A stretch of DNA of 64,000 bases from contig DATCLS010000004.1 in assembly GCA_036563805.1 (NCBI GenBank), positions 12,910 through 76,909 of the forward strand, written 5' to 3'. Source of the DNA: DATCLS01 sp036563805 (GTDB lineage Bacteria > Actinomycetota > Acidimicrobiia > Acidimicrobiales > VFJN01). This document shows, piece by piece, positions 25,067-32,681 of this stretch (position 1 is its first letter; the number at the start of each line of letters is the position of its first letter). Made by a program: the position numbers and the translations under genes. The notes beneath the pieces are model-generated. The model searched no databases. It saw nothing but the letters and a program-made list of their open reading frames with translations, and was not told the DNA's origin.

Positions 25067-26043
25067 ACCCGGAGCGACCGGCCGAACAGGGCGTCAACCC
25101 GGAGGAGCGAACGGCCGACGGCGCCGCAGGCCCGGACGGCCGACCAGGCGCACGACCGGACGAGCGCCCGGCCGACGGGTCTGGCGACCTGTCCCGCCGG
25201 GGCCAGCGGGTCGAGCTCACGTCGGCCGCCTGCTTCGCGGTGGCCATGGCCGCCGCCATCGCCCTGGCCGTCGTCTACTGGGAGGGCGGCCAGGTCCAGG
25301 CCGAGGGCGTGCTGCTGGCGGTCGTGTTCGGCGGCATCGGGTCCGGCATCGTGCTGTGGGCCAAGCACTTCATGCCCACCGACGAGGTCGAGGAGGCCCG
25401 CCACCCGCTGGCCTCCACCGAGGAGGAGGTGGCGGCGTTCTCCCGCACCTTCGAGGCCGGGCAGAGCACGCTGCGGAGCCGCCGGCTGCTGGTGGCCACG
25501 GGCGGCGGGGCGTGCGCGGCGCTGGGCGTGGCCCTGCTGTTCCCGATCCGGTCGCTCGGCCCCCGTCCCGGCCGCGGCCTGAAGCGGACGGCGTACGCCG
25601 GCGGCGGCGTCCGGGTCGTGCGCGAGGACGGCCGGCCGGTCCGGCCGGACGACATCGCCCGCGGCGGCACGATCACCGTGTGGCCCGAGGGCCACACCGA
25701 CGACGCCGACGCCCCGACGCTGCTGATCCGCTTGCAGTCCGACCAGCCGTTCGAGCCCCGCCCCGGCCGCGAGGACTGGGTGGTGGGCGACGTCGTCGCC
25801 TACTCCAAGCTCTGCACCCACGTGGGCTGCCCGGTCGGCCTGTACCAGGCGGAGTCGGGCCTGCTGCTGTGCCCGTGCCACCAGTCGACGTTCGACGTGC
25901 TCGACGGGGCCAAGCCGGTGTTCGGTCCGGCGGCCCGGGCGCTGCCCCAGCTGCCGCTGGGGGTCGACGACGACGGCTTCATCGTGGCCACCGGCGACTT
26001 CTCGAGCCCGGTCGGTCCCGGCTTCTGGGACCGGGGGCGGTGA
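25063..26043 (+). CDS. qcrA: Rieske iron-sulfur subunit of the bc1 complex
   Basis: Carries the 2Fe-2S cluster of the quinol:cytochrome c reductase. The 326-residue product has three N-terminal membrane helices (about 50-70, 80-103, 142-162), the actinobacterial arrangement. Cluster motifs are CTHVGC near residue 250 and CPCHQS near 270. The disordered start has an NPERPAEQG/NPEERTADG near-repeat. GTG 25063 follows GGAGGAGGAGG and overlaps the qcrC stop. The stop shares one base with the qcrB start (TGATG). Confidence 0.95.
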   Translation: MNPERPAEQGVNPEERTADGAAGPDGRPGARPDERPADGSGDLSRRGQRVELTSAACFAVAMAAAIALAVVYWEGGQVQAEGVLLAVVFGGIGSGIVLWAKHFMPTDEVEEARHPLASTEEEVAAFSRTFEAGQSTLRSRRLLVATGGGACAALGVALLFPIRSLGPRPGRGLKRTAYAGGGVRVVREDGRPVRPDDIARGGTITVWPEGHTDDADAPTLLIRLQSDQPFEPRPGREDWVVGDVVAYSKLCTHVGCPVGLYQAESGLLLCPCHQSTFDVLDGAKPVFGPAARALPQLPLGVDDDGFIVATGDFSSPVGPGFWDRGR

Positions 26044-27440
26044 TGGCGGGGGAGCGCCGGCGCCGGCCCGAGCGGCTGCTGACCCACCGCCTCGCCCGCT
26101 GGATCGACGACCGTCTCGGCGCCGCCGAGCTGGGCCGGACGGCCCTCAACAAGGTCTTCCCCGACCACTGGTCGTTCATGATCGGCGAGCTGGCGCTCTA
26201 CTCGTTCATCGTCCTGGTCCTGACCGGCATCTACCTGACGTTCTTCTTCGACGCCAGCTCCAACCCCACCGTCTACGACGGCAGCTACGGCCCGCTGCGC
26301 GGGGTCGAGATGACCGAGGCCTACCGCTCGGCGCTCGAGCTGAGCTTCGACGTGCGGGCCGGGCTGGTGATGCGGCAGATCCACCACTGGGCGGCGCTGC
26401 TGTTCCTGGCCTCGATCGTCGTCCACCTCATGCGGGTGTTCTTCACCGGGGCGTTCCGCCGACCCCGGGAGATCAACTGGATCATCGGCGTGACGCTGCT
26501 GATCCTGGCCATGTTCAACGGGTTCGCCGGCTACTCGCTGCTCGACGACCAGCTGTCGGGCACCGGGCTGCGGATCGCCTACTCGATCACCCTGTCGATC
26601 CCGCTGGTGGGGACGTGGCTGGCGTCGTTGCTGTTCGGGGGCGAGTTCCCGGGGCCCGACATCATCGAGCGGCTCTTCGTCATCCACATCCTGCTGCTGC
26701 CGGCCGCCATCGCCGTCCTGCTCGCCATCCACCTGGCCATCGTCGTGCGGCACAAGCACACCCAGTTCTCGGGGCCGGGCCGGCGGGAGGACAACGTGGT
26801 GGGCGAGCGCATGTGGCCCACCTACGCGGCCAAGGCGCTCGGCCTGTTCTTCCTCACCACCGCCGTGCTGTGCCTGCTGGCCGGCGTGTTCCAGATCAAC
26901 CCGATCTGGATCTACGGGCCGTTCGACCCGGCCGAGGTGTCCTCTGCCAGCCAGCCCGACTGGTACATGGCGTGGCTGGACGGCGCCCTGCGGATCTTCC
27001 CGGGCTGGGAGACCCGGGCGTTCGGCTTCGAGATCCCCAACCCCTTCTATCCGGGCGTGCTGCTGGGCGGGCTCACGTTCCTGCTCCTGTACGCCTGGCC
27101 GTTCCTCGAGGCCCGGGTCACCGGCGATCGCTCCGAGCACCACATCCTCGACCGGCCCCGCCAGCGCCCCGTGCGCACCGCGCTCGGGGTGGCGACCATC
27201 ACGTTCTACTTCGTGTGCTTCCTCGGCGGCGGGTCGGACGTCTTCGCCTCGACGTTCGGCCTGTCGGTCAACGCCGTGCTGTGGGCGTTCCGGATCATGC
27301 TGCCGTCCGCCCCGATCGTCACCGGGTGGATCACCTACAAGCTGTGCCGCGAGCTGTCGGCCCGCGACGGCCTGGAGATCGCGTCGCGGGTACGGCTCCG
27401 CGACATCCCCGGCCGGCTGCGGCGGGGCGCACCCACGTAG
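26043..27440 (+). CDS. qcrB: Cytochrome b subunit of the bc1 complex
   Basis: Diheme membrane subunit holding the quinol oxidation and reduction sites, 465 residues. Heme-ligand helices are RQIHHWAALLFLASIVVHLM and RLFVIHILLLPAAIAVLLAIHL. The Qo-site loop contains PDWYMAWLDGALRIFPGWE, the actinobacterial equivalent of PEWY. ATG 26043 shares an A with the qcrA stop. A strong hairpin lies 60 nt after the stop. Confidence 0.96.
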   Translation: MAGERRRRPERLLTHRLARWIDDRLGAAELGRTALNKVFPDHWSFMIGELALYSFIVLVLTGIYLTFFFDASSNPTVYDGSYGPLRGVEMTEAYRSALELSFDVRAGLVMRQIHHWAALLFLASIVVHLMRVFFTGAFRRPREINWIIGVTLLILAMFNGFAGYSLLDDQLSGTGLRIAYSITLSIPLVGTWLASLLFGGEFPGPDIIERLFVIHILLLPAAIAVLLAIHLAIVVRHKHTQFSGPGRREDNVVGERMWPTYAAKALGLFFLTTAVLCLLAGVFQINPIWIYGPFDPAEVSSASQPDWYMAWLDGALRIFPGWETRAFGFEIPNPFYPGVLLGGLTFLLLYAWPFLEARVTGDRSEHHILDRPRQRPVRTALGVATITFYFVCFLGGGSDVFASTFGLSVNAVLWAFRIMLPSAPIVTGWITYKLCRELSARDGLEIASRVRLRDIPGRLRRGAPT

Positions 27441-27500
27441 GACCGGGGGCCGGAAGGGGCCGGCACCGGCCGGGCCCGGAGGACCCCGTCCCCGGCGCGC

Positions 27501-27537
27501 CGCCGCCCCGGCCGAAGGGGGGAAGACCGGGGCGGCG
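27501..27537. terminator. Strong hairpin between qcrB and the DUF397 gene
   Basis: 11-bp perfect stem CGCCGCCCCGG/CCGGGGCGGCG with a 15-nt loop in the convergent gap. It can end both the qcr operon and the minus-strand XRE-DUF397 transcript. Confidence 0.6.
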
Positions 27538-27559
27538 TGCGATGGCTGGGATGCGAGGG

Positions 27560-27766
27560 TCAGGTCAGGTCGAACTGACCCTCTTTGGCGCCTTTGGTGA
27601 ACGCGTTCCACTCACCGTGCGTGAACACGAGCGCCGGGCCGGTCGGGTCCTTCGAGTCGCGGACGGCGACGACGCCGTCGACGAACGCGACCTCGACGCA
27701 CTCGTTCACGGTGGTGTAGGTGCTCTTGAACCACTGCGCCTTCGACAGATCAGGGGTCGGCTTCAT
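27560..27766 (-). CDS. DUF397-family protein
   Basis: A 68-residue DUF397 protein: WFKSTYTTVNECVEVAFVDG, VVAVRDSKDPTGPALVFTHG, EWNAFTKGAKEGQFD. Family members sit beside WhiJ-like XRE regulators in actinobacteria and appear to antagonise or modulate them. AAGGAG lies 8 nt before ATG 27766, inside the preceding 32-codon reading frame whose stop overlaps this start (ATGA). It is the last gene of the XRE unit. Confidence 0.93.
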   Translation of the reverse strand: MKPTPDLSKAQWFKSTYTTVNECVEVAFVDGVVAVRDSKDPTGPALVFTHGEWNAFTKGAKEGQFDLT

Positions 27767-27861
27767 CGAGCCACTCCTTCGGTGTGGTGGGTTGTCTCTG
27801 AGTGACTGAGCTCGAGGCGCCGACGGAGGGTGCCGGCGGTCACCGCAGGGTCTGAGGTCAT
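27763..27861 (-). CDS. 32-codon reading frame linking XRE and DUF397 genes
   Basis: A complete frame of 32 codons beginning MTSDPAVTAGTLRRRLELSH and rich in Thr, His and Arg. Its ATG overlaps the XRE stop (ATGA at 27861-27858) and its TGA overlaps the DUF397 ATG (ATGA at 27766-27763). It therefore bridges the two genes exactly. It could be a real small protein or only a coupling device that carries ribosomes to the DUF397 start. No homology is recognised. Confidence 0.4.
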   Translation of the reverse strand: MTSDPAVTAGTLRRRLELSHSETTHHTEGVAR

Positions 27862-28709
27862 GGCAGCTCCCCGGCGACGGTCTTGATGAACGGGACCGTC
27901 TCGTCGGGCGGGAGCGCGGCGGCGCGCAGGTGGTCGAAGACCAGCGTGTAGCGCCGGAGATCCTTCTCTTTCTCGAGGTAGATGTTGCCGGCGGGGCTGT
28001 CGACGTAGACGACGTCGTTGTCGGTGCTGTCGGGGAACTCGATGATCGTGAACGCCCCGATCACGCCGGCGTGGGCGCCCTTGGCGAAGGGCAGGACCTG
28101 CAGGGTCACGTTGGGCAGCTCGGCGGCCTCGATGAGATGGGCGAGCTGGCCCCGCATGACCTCGGTGCCGCCGATGCGCCGGTGGAGGGCGGCCTCGTCG
28201 ATCACGGCCCACAGCTCGATCGGCGAGGGTTTGGTCAGCATCTGCTGGCGGCGCATGCGCAGGTCGACGAGCCGCTCCACCCCGTTGGAGTCGCTGAGGT
28301 GGGCACCCCGGAGGATGGCCCGGGCGTAGTCCTCGGTCTGCAGCAGGCCGTGGACGTGGTGCTGGAACGTCCGCAGCGAGGACGCCTCGGCCTCCAGGCC
28401 CACGTAGGTCTCGAAGGCGGCGGGCAGGACGTCCTCGTAGTCGGTCCACCAGCCCTTCTGCTGGGCCTCGCGGACGATCGTGAGCAGCAGCTCGGCCTGG
28501 GTGTCGGTGACGTCGTACAGCTCGAGCATGTCGCGCACGTCGCGCACGCGCGCGACGGCCTTGCCCGTCTCGATGCGGCTCACCTTCGAGCTGGAGCACT
28601 CGAGGTGGGTGGCGACGTCCTCGATCATCAGCCCGGCGTCCTCCCGCAGGCGGCGGAGCTCCATGCCCAGTCGCCGCCGGCGGACGGTCGGGCTTCGGTC
28701 GACGACCAC
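27858..28709 (-). CDS. WhiJ-like XRE regulator with DUF5753 domain
   Basis: A 283-residue regulator: XRE helix-turn-helix at residues about 12-68 (RRLREDAGLMIEDVATHLEC, SSSKVSRIETGKAVARVRDV) and a DUF5753 C-terminal domain (WWTDYEDVLPAAFETYVGLE, LQTEDYARAILRGAHL, VTLQVLPFAKGAHAGVIGAF). Such proteins pair with DUF397 proteins and control development or secondary metabolism in Streptomyces. ATG 28709 is the likely start. The unit runs XRE, 32-codon frame, DUF397, all coupled by ATGA overlaps. Confidence 0.92.
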   Translation of the reverse strand: MVVDRSPTVRRRRLGMELRRLREDAGLMIEDVATHLECSSSKVSRIETGKAVARVRDVRDMLELYDVTDTQAELLLTIVREAQQKGWWTDYEDVLPAAFETYVGLEAEASSLRTFQHHVHGLLQTEDYARAILRGAHLSDSNGVERLVDLRMRRQQMLTKPSPIELWAVIDEAALHRRIGGTEVMRGQLAHLIEAAELPNVTLQVLPFAKGAHAGVIGAFTIIEFPDSTDNDVVYVDSPAGNIYLEKEKDLRRYTLVFDHLRAAALPPDETVPFIKTVAGELP

Positions 28710-28793
28710 GGGTCTTCACCACCTCCCTCGGTGAACGCCGAGCGAGCCCCCTCGGTGGGCACCGGGGGAGTCACAGATGCGGGGCGAGAAATC

Positions 28794-28955
28794 GTGAGGA
28801 ATCTGCTCTATGCACTTGCAGAGCTTAGTCCTCACAGTCAGTATGGCAAGCATCACGGTGAGTGTCCGATCTGTGCGGGGATCACGTACCGCACAGAGAT
28901 CCGCACCGCCGAGAGAGTCCGCACCGCCCACACACCCCTAACCGACCGAGACTGA
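28794..28955 (+). CDS. Possible 53-residue protein with a CPxC motif
   Basis: GTG 28794 opens a 53-codon frame: RNLLYALAELSPHSQYGKHH then GECPICAGITYRTEI. The HH-x2-CPIC group could bind metal. Base composition is lower in GC than the neighbours. It overlaps the region predicted to hold the XRE promoter on the other strand, so it may not be translated. An 18-bp period direct repeat (TCCGCACCGCC at 28900 and 28918) lies in its end. It is followed by GAGGAGC and a chain of overlapping plus-strand frames. Confidence 0.3.
   Translation: MRNLLYALAELSPHSQYGKHHGECPICAGITYRTEIRTAERVRTAHTPLTDRD
28805..28824. promoter_or_regulatory. Inverted repeat GCTCT-N10-AGAGC over the XRE -10 box
   Basis: Five-base arms flanking an AT-richer centre with two TGCA cores. 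It overlaps the predicted -10 of the XRE gene and could be an autoregulatory operator. Confidence 0.4.
28822..28849 (-). promoter_or_regulatory. Candidate promoter of the XRE-DUF397 unit
   Basis: On the minus strand TTGCCA (28849-28844), 16-bp spacer, TAAGCT (28827-28822). It lies about 110 nt upstream of ATG 28709, giving a long leader. Confidence 0.45.
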
Positions 28956-28966
28956 GGAGCTCCCCC

Positions 28967-29005
28967 ATGATCCTCCACGCGGCGACCGGTTTGCAGTGGT
29001 CATGA
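28967..29005 (+). CDS. Possible 12-residue leader peptide
   Basis: ATG 28967 follows GAGGAGCTCCCCC and opens a 12-codon frame (MILHAATGLQWS) whose TGA overlaps the next start as ATGA. It may be a leader that delivers ribosomes to the downstream gene, or the Shine-Dalgarno may act on that gene directly. Confidence 0.25.
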   Translation: MILHAATGLQWS

Positions 29006-29370
29006 GCGCGCTCACGGTCATCATCGGGCCCGCAGGCGTCTCGTGCCCGCACTGCCACGAGACGGCGCCGATGAGTCGGTGTGGGCAGTTCCTGCTCGGT
29101 CACGCCAGGTGCAACCTCGTTCCGGCGCTCCGGCGCCGGATCGCAGCCGGGCCGCCCGACGAGCGGGCCCGGCACCGCCGCCCCACGGCACCACGTCCAC
29201 TGCTCGGCAGCCTCCCCTCGGCCGCGGGCGTGGTGCCGTTGGGCCGGCGGCGGTCGGGTGGCTCCCGGTCGGCCGGGCTCCGCCTCGACGTCTCACGTTG
29301 GGGTGGGTCCGGCTGGGGCTGGTCCGGGTCCGGCTGGTTCGGCTGGGGCGGGCGGCGACGGCGACGCTGA
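29002..29370 (+). CDS. Small Cys-containing protein coupled to the SPASM gene
   Basis: A 122-residue frame from ATG 29002. The N-terminal 45 residues look structured, with CPHC (SCPHCHETAPMSRCGQFLLG) and a later HARC, giving four cysteines suited to a zinc site. The rest is basic and then Gly/Trp/Ser-rich low complexity. Its start overlaps the 12-codon leader (ATGA) and its stop overlaps the SPASM gene start (TGATG). That double coupling is the main evidence that it is translated. I do not recognise the family. Confidence 0.4.
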   Translation: MSALTVIIGPAGVSCPHCHETAPMSRCGQFLLGHARCNLVPALRRRIAAGPPDERARHRRPTAPRPLLGSLPSAAGVVPLGRRRSGGSRSAGLRLDVSRWGGSGWGWSGSGWFGWGGRRRRR

Positions 29371-30479
29371 TGATGACGCCCGTGCGCCGCCACCCCTCGG
29401 GGCTCCGCCTGCCCCGATACGTCGAGGTCGAGACCTCGCGGCCGGTGCCGTCGAGCGCCGGCGCCGCACAGGCCGGGGCGGCTCCCAGCGAGGCGTCAGG
29501 GGAGCCCGAGGAGGCTGGGGCCTCCGAGGCTTCCGAGGTGTCTCGGGCACCCGGGGTGTCCGAGGCGTCGGAGACCGGTTCGTCGCCGACGGGCGGAGAC
29601 GGACCGGTCTCCCGGTCGACCGCCGGCCCGTACTCCCCCGACGGGCGGGCGGCGACCGACGGCGGAGGGAGGGGTCCCCTTGGCGGAGGGGGCCCCTCCC
29701 GGCGGGACGATCCGCTCGGGTCGGGCGAGCCGGGCGGCGCCGGTGGCCCGGGCCGGCTGCCCGCCGGCGGGGCCGTCGAGCAGGACCTCATGGCCTGGCC
29801 GCTGTTCGACAAGATCGTCCGCGAGCTGGGCGAGCTCGGCTACTCGGGCTGGTGGGCGTTCCACCACTGCCGGGAGCCGCTCCTCAACCCCCGGCTCGTG
29901 CGCGAGGTCGAGCACGTGCGGGCGCTGGTGCCCCAGGCCCGGCCGGCGATCCACACCAACGGCGACCTGCTGACCCCCGGGCTGCTCGTCGACCTGCTCT
30001 GCTTGGGGACGGGCTACCTGCGCGTCACCCGCTACGCCGGCCAGGGCGCACCGCCGGCGCACGAGCCCGTCCGCCAGTGGCTGCTCGAGGGGGGCCTGCT
30101 GGACTCGCTCCCGTGGCGATTCGTCGAGCTGCCCCACGGCTGGGCCGCGGTGTTCGAGCGCGACGGGCTGCGGATCGACGTGATCCGCCCCCGCCTGCCG
30201 GCCGGGGCGGCCGCCGTGCCGAACGGCGACACCCTGCCGCTGTCCACCACTCGCCCGGGGCCCGCTGGCTGCCGGGTGCGGCCGTCGGCGGCCGCCATCG
30301 ACTGCACCGGCCGGGTCGCCATGTGCCGCAGCGTGTTCGGCGACGCCCCCGCCTGCGGTCGCCACACGATCGGCAACCTGCGGGAGCGCTCGTTCGCCGA
30401 CCTCTGGTCGTCGCCGACGCTCTCCGCCCACCTCGACGACGAACCCGACTGGGACCCCGAGCCCGCCGCCCTCCTCTGA
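29370..30479 (+). CDS. Radical-SAM/SPASM-like protein lacking the radical-SAM cysteines
   Basis: A 369-residue protein from ATG 29370 (ATG 29373 also possible). It opens LRLPRYVEVETSR, the strand that normally leads into CxxxCxxC of peptide-modifying radical SAM enzymes. Instead, residues about 25-135 are Ala/Gly/Ser/Pro low complexity with no cysteine. The family pattern then resumes with LFDKIVRELGELGYSGWW, CREPLLNPRLVREVEHVRAL and IHTNGDLLTPGLL. The SPASM end is present: GCRVRPSAAAIDCTGRVAMC, a further CG pair, and IGNLRERSFADLWSSPTL. So auxiliary-cluster cysteines remain while the SAM cluster site is gone. It may be an inactive partner or scaffold. Confidence 0.65.
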   Translation: MMTPVRRHPSGLRLPRYVEVETSRPVPSSAGAAQAGAAPSEASGEPEEAGASEASEVSRAPGVSEASETGSSPTGGDGPVSRSTAGPYSPDGRAATDGGGRGPLGGGGPSRRDDPLGSGEPGGAGGPGRLPAGGAVEQDLMAWPLFDKIVRELGELGYSGWWAFHHCREPLLNPRLVREVEHVRALVPQARPAIHTNGDLLTPGLLVDLLCLGTGYLRVTRYAGQGAPPAHEPVRQWLLEGGLLDSLPWRFVELPHGWAAVFERDGLRIDVIRPRLPAGAAAVPNGDTLPLSTTRPGPAGCRVRPSAAAIDCTGRVAMCRSVFGDAPACGRHTIGNLRERSFADLWSSPTLSAHLDDEPDWDPEPAALL

Positions 30480-30507
30480 CCGCTGTCCGTCTTCGACCGG
30501 CCGGCCC

Positions 30508-30571
30508 GCCCGACCTGCCCGGGGTGCCCGACCTGCCCGGGCCGGCCGCCGCGCCTCCCGAGGCGAGCGGC
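30508..30571. terminator. Tandem repeat and palindromes between SPASM gene and ctaF
   Basis: Two copies of GCCCGACCTGCCCGGG with 18-bp period (30508 and 30526), then a short hairpin CGCCT/AGGCG and the palindrome GAGCGGCCGCTC. Placed in the 113-bp convergent gap, it may act as a terminator, though stems are modest. Confidence 0.35.
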
Positions 30572-30592
30572 CGCTCGGCCCCGCTGGCCCGA

Positions 30593-31039
30593 TCAGTCCC
30601 GGCGGCGGGTCTGGGCGACGAAGCCGCCGATGCCGAGGGCGAGCAGGGCGGCGCCCGGGACGATCACCCAGATGCCGAGCACGAGGCCGTTGAAGACGGT
30701 GGCCGTGCCGAGGCCGATGGCGAACGGCCACACGCTGGCGTGCGGCAGCCAGCCGACCGGTGGCTCGCCGCCGGCCGCGTCCGGCGCCCCCTTCCCGGGC
30801 CGGGGCCGGTGCTGCAGCCACAGGTAGGCCCCGCACCACAGTCCGAGCACGGCGGCCACCACCAGCAGGGCGGTGCCGGCGTCCTCGTAGGCCGTGAACC
30901 AGTAGATGACCGCCAGCAGGCCGACGAACGCCCCGACGGCGAGGAAGACCCGCCAAGGCACGCGGGCGTCGTCGGTGGGGGAGGCCTCGTGGCCCTGTGG
31001 CCCCTCGGTCCGCGCCCGAGCCCCGGACCGCTCAGCCAT
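30593..31039 (-). CDS. ctaF: Cytochrome c oxidase subunit IV, actinobacterial CtaF type
   Basis: A 148-residue membrane protein with four hydrophobic segments (VFLAVGAFVGLLAVIYWFTA, AGTALLVVAAVLGLWCGAYL, WPFAIGLGTATVFNGLVLGI, WVIVPGAALLALGIGGFV). The order and the YEDAGT motif match the actinobacterial oxidase subunit IV. Its start overlaps the ctaD stop by 8 nt, as usual for ctaC-ctaD-ctaF. Confidence 0.88.
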   Translation of the reverse strand: MAERSGARARTEGPQGHEASPTDDARVPWRVFLAVGAFVGLLAVIYWFTAYEDAGTALLVVAAVLGLWCGAYLWLQHRPRPGKGAPDAAGGEPPVGWLPHASVWPFAIGLGTATVFNGLVLGIWVIVPGAALLALGIGGFVAQTRRRD

Positions 31040-32681
31040 CGCCCACCCCGGCGTGGTCGAGGTCCCACTTCGGCCGCTCCGACCGGATCGGCGGCAGCTC
31101 GTCGAAGTTGTGGGGCGGCGGGGGCGAGGTCGTTACCCACTCCAGGGTCTGGGCGCCCCACGGGTCGTTGCCGGCGGGCTCGCCCAGCCGGCCCCGCAGC
31201 GTCTGCCAGACGTTCCACAGGAACGGCAGCGTCGAGGCCCCGAGCAGCGCCGCCCCGAACGACGACACGCGGTTGAGCGAGGTGAAGCCGTCGCTCTCGA
31301 GGTAATCGGCCACCCGCCGCGGCATGCCGTCCAGTCCGAGGATGTGCTGCACGAAGAACGTGAGGTGGAACCCGACGAGGTTCATCCAGAAGTGGACCCG
31401 ACCCCAGCGCTCGTCGAGGACCCGGCCGGTGACCTTGGGGAACCAGTAGTAGATGCCCGCGTAGAGGGCGAACACCGACCCGCCGAACAGCACGTAGTGC
31501 ATGTGGGCGACCACGAAGTAGCTGTCGTGGACGTGGAAGTCGATGGGCGCCGCCGCCAGCATCACGCCCGAGATGCCGCCCAGCAGGAACGTGAACAGGA
31601 ACCCGAGCGCGAACAGCATCGGGGCCTTCAGCGTGATGCGGCCGCCCCACATCGTGCCGATCCAGTTGAAGAACTTCACGCCGGTCGGCACCGCGATCAG
31701 CATCGAGAAGCCGGTGAAGAACGGCAGGAGCACGGCGCCGGTGGTGAACATGTGGTGGGCCCACACGCCGACCGACAGGGCGGCGATGGCGATGGTGGCG
31801 AAGACGAGGCCGGCGTAGCCGAACACCGGCCGGAGCGAGAAGACCGGCAGCACCTCGGTGATGACCCCGAAGAACGGCAGCACGAGGATGTAGACCTCGG
31901 GGTGGCCGAAGAACCAGAACAGGTGCTGCCACAGCACGGCCGAGCCGCCGGCCGACGCGTCATAGACGTGGGCGTCGAGCTGGCGGTCGGCGAACAGCAT
32001 GACCGCGGCGCTGGTCACGACGGGGAAGGCGATGAGCACGAGGATGCTCGTGACCAGCATGTTCCAGGTGAAGATCGGCATACGGAACATGCGCATGCCG
32101 GGCGCCCGCATGGCCACGACCGTCGTCACGATGTTGACGGCGGTGAGCACGCCGGACAGGCCGGTCAACGCGATGGCCGCGATCCACAGGTCGGCCCCGA
32201 CGCCGGGCGAGCGGATGATGTCGGACAGCGGCGTGTAGCCGGTCCACCCGAAGTCGGCGGCGCCGTCGGCGGTGAGGAACCCGGTCAGCATCGTGATGCC
32301 GCCGAACAGGTAGAACCAGTACGACAGGGCGTTGAGCCGGGGGAACGCCATGTCGCGGGCGCCGATGTGCAGGGGCACGAAGTAGTTGGCCAGCCCGAAC
32401 CCGAACGGCCCCAGGAACAGGAACAACATGATGCTCCCGTGCATGGTGAACATCTCGTTGTACCGCCCCTGGGACACGACCTGGGTGCCCGGGCTGTAGA
32501 GCTCGGCGCGGATCACGCCGGCCAGCGCGCCGCCGATGAGGAAGAACGCGTACGCGGTCGCCATGTAGGCGATGCCGATGCGCTTGTGGTCGGTGGTGAC
32601 CAGGAAGGCCAGGAGGCCTTTGGCCTCCCGGGGCTCCGGGGCCTCGTCGGCCAGGCCGGGACGCTCGTCGAGGACGGTCAC
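31032..32681 (-). CDS. ctaD: Cytochrome c oxidase subunit I
   Basis: Catalytic heme a/a3-CuB subunit of the aa3 oxidase, 549 residues and twelve helices. Signatures: FTMHGSIMLFLFLGPFGFG with a heme a ligand, WQHLFWFFGHPEVYILVLP with the CuB His and cross-linked Tyr, GVWAHHMFTTG with the CuB His pair, and SYFVVAHMHYVLFGGSVFAL with the last heme ligands. The start GTG 32681 overlaps the ctaC stop (GTGA). Confidence 0.97.
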   Translation of the reverse strand: MTVLDERPGLADEAPEPREAKGLLAFLVTTDHKRIGIAYMATAYAFFLIGGALAGVIRAELYSPGTQVVSQGRYNEMFTMHGSIMLFLFLGPFGFGLANYFVPLHIGARDMAFPRLNALSYWFYLFGGITMLTGFLTADGAADFGWTGYTPLSDIIRSPGVGADLWIAAIALTGLSGVLTAVNIVTTVVAMRAPGMRMFRMPIFTWNMLVTSILVLIAFPVVTSAAVMLFADRQLDAHVYDASAGGSAVLWQHLFWFFGHPEVYILVLPFFGVITEVLPVFSLRPVFGYAGLVFATIAIAALSVGVWAHHMFTTGAVLLPFFTGFSMLIAVPTGVKFFNWIGTMWGGRITLKAPMLFALGFLFTFLLGGISGVMLAAAPIDFHVHDSYFVVAHMHYVLFGGSVFALYAGIYYWFPKVTGRVLDERWGRVHFWMNLVGFHLTFFVQHILGLDGMPRRVADYLESDGFTSLNRVSSFGAALLGASTLPFLWNVWQTLRGRLGEPAGNDPWGAQTLEWVTTSPPPPHNFDELPPIRSERPKWDLDHAGVGDG

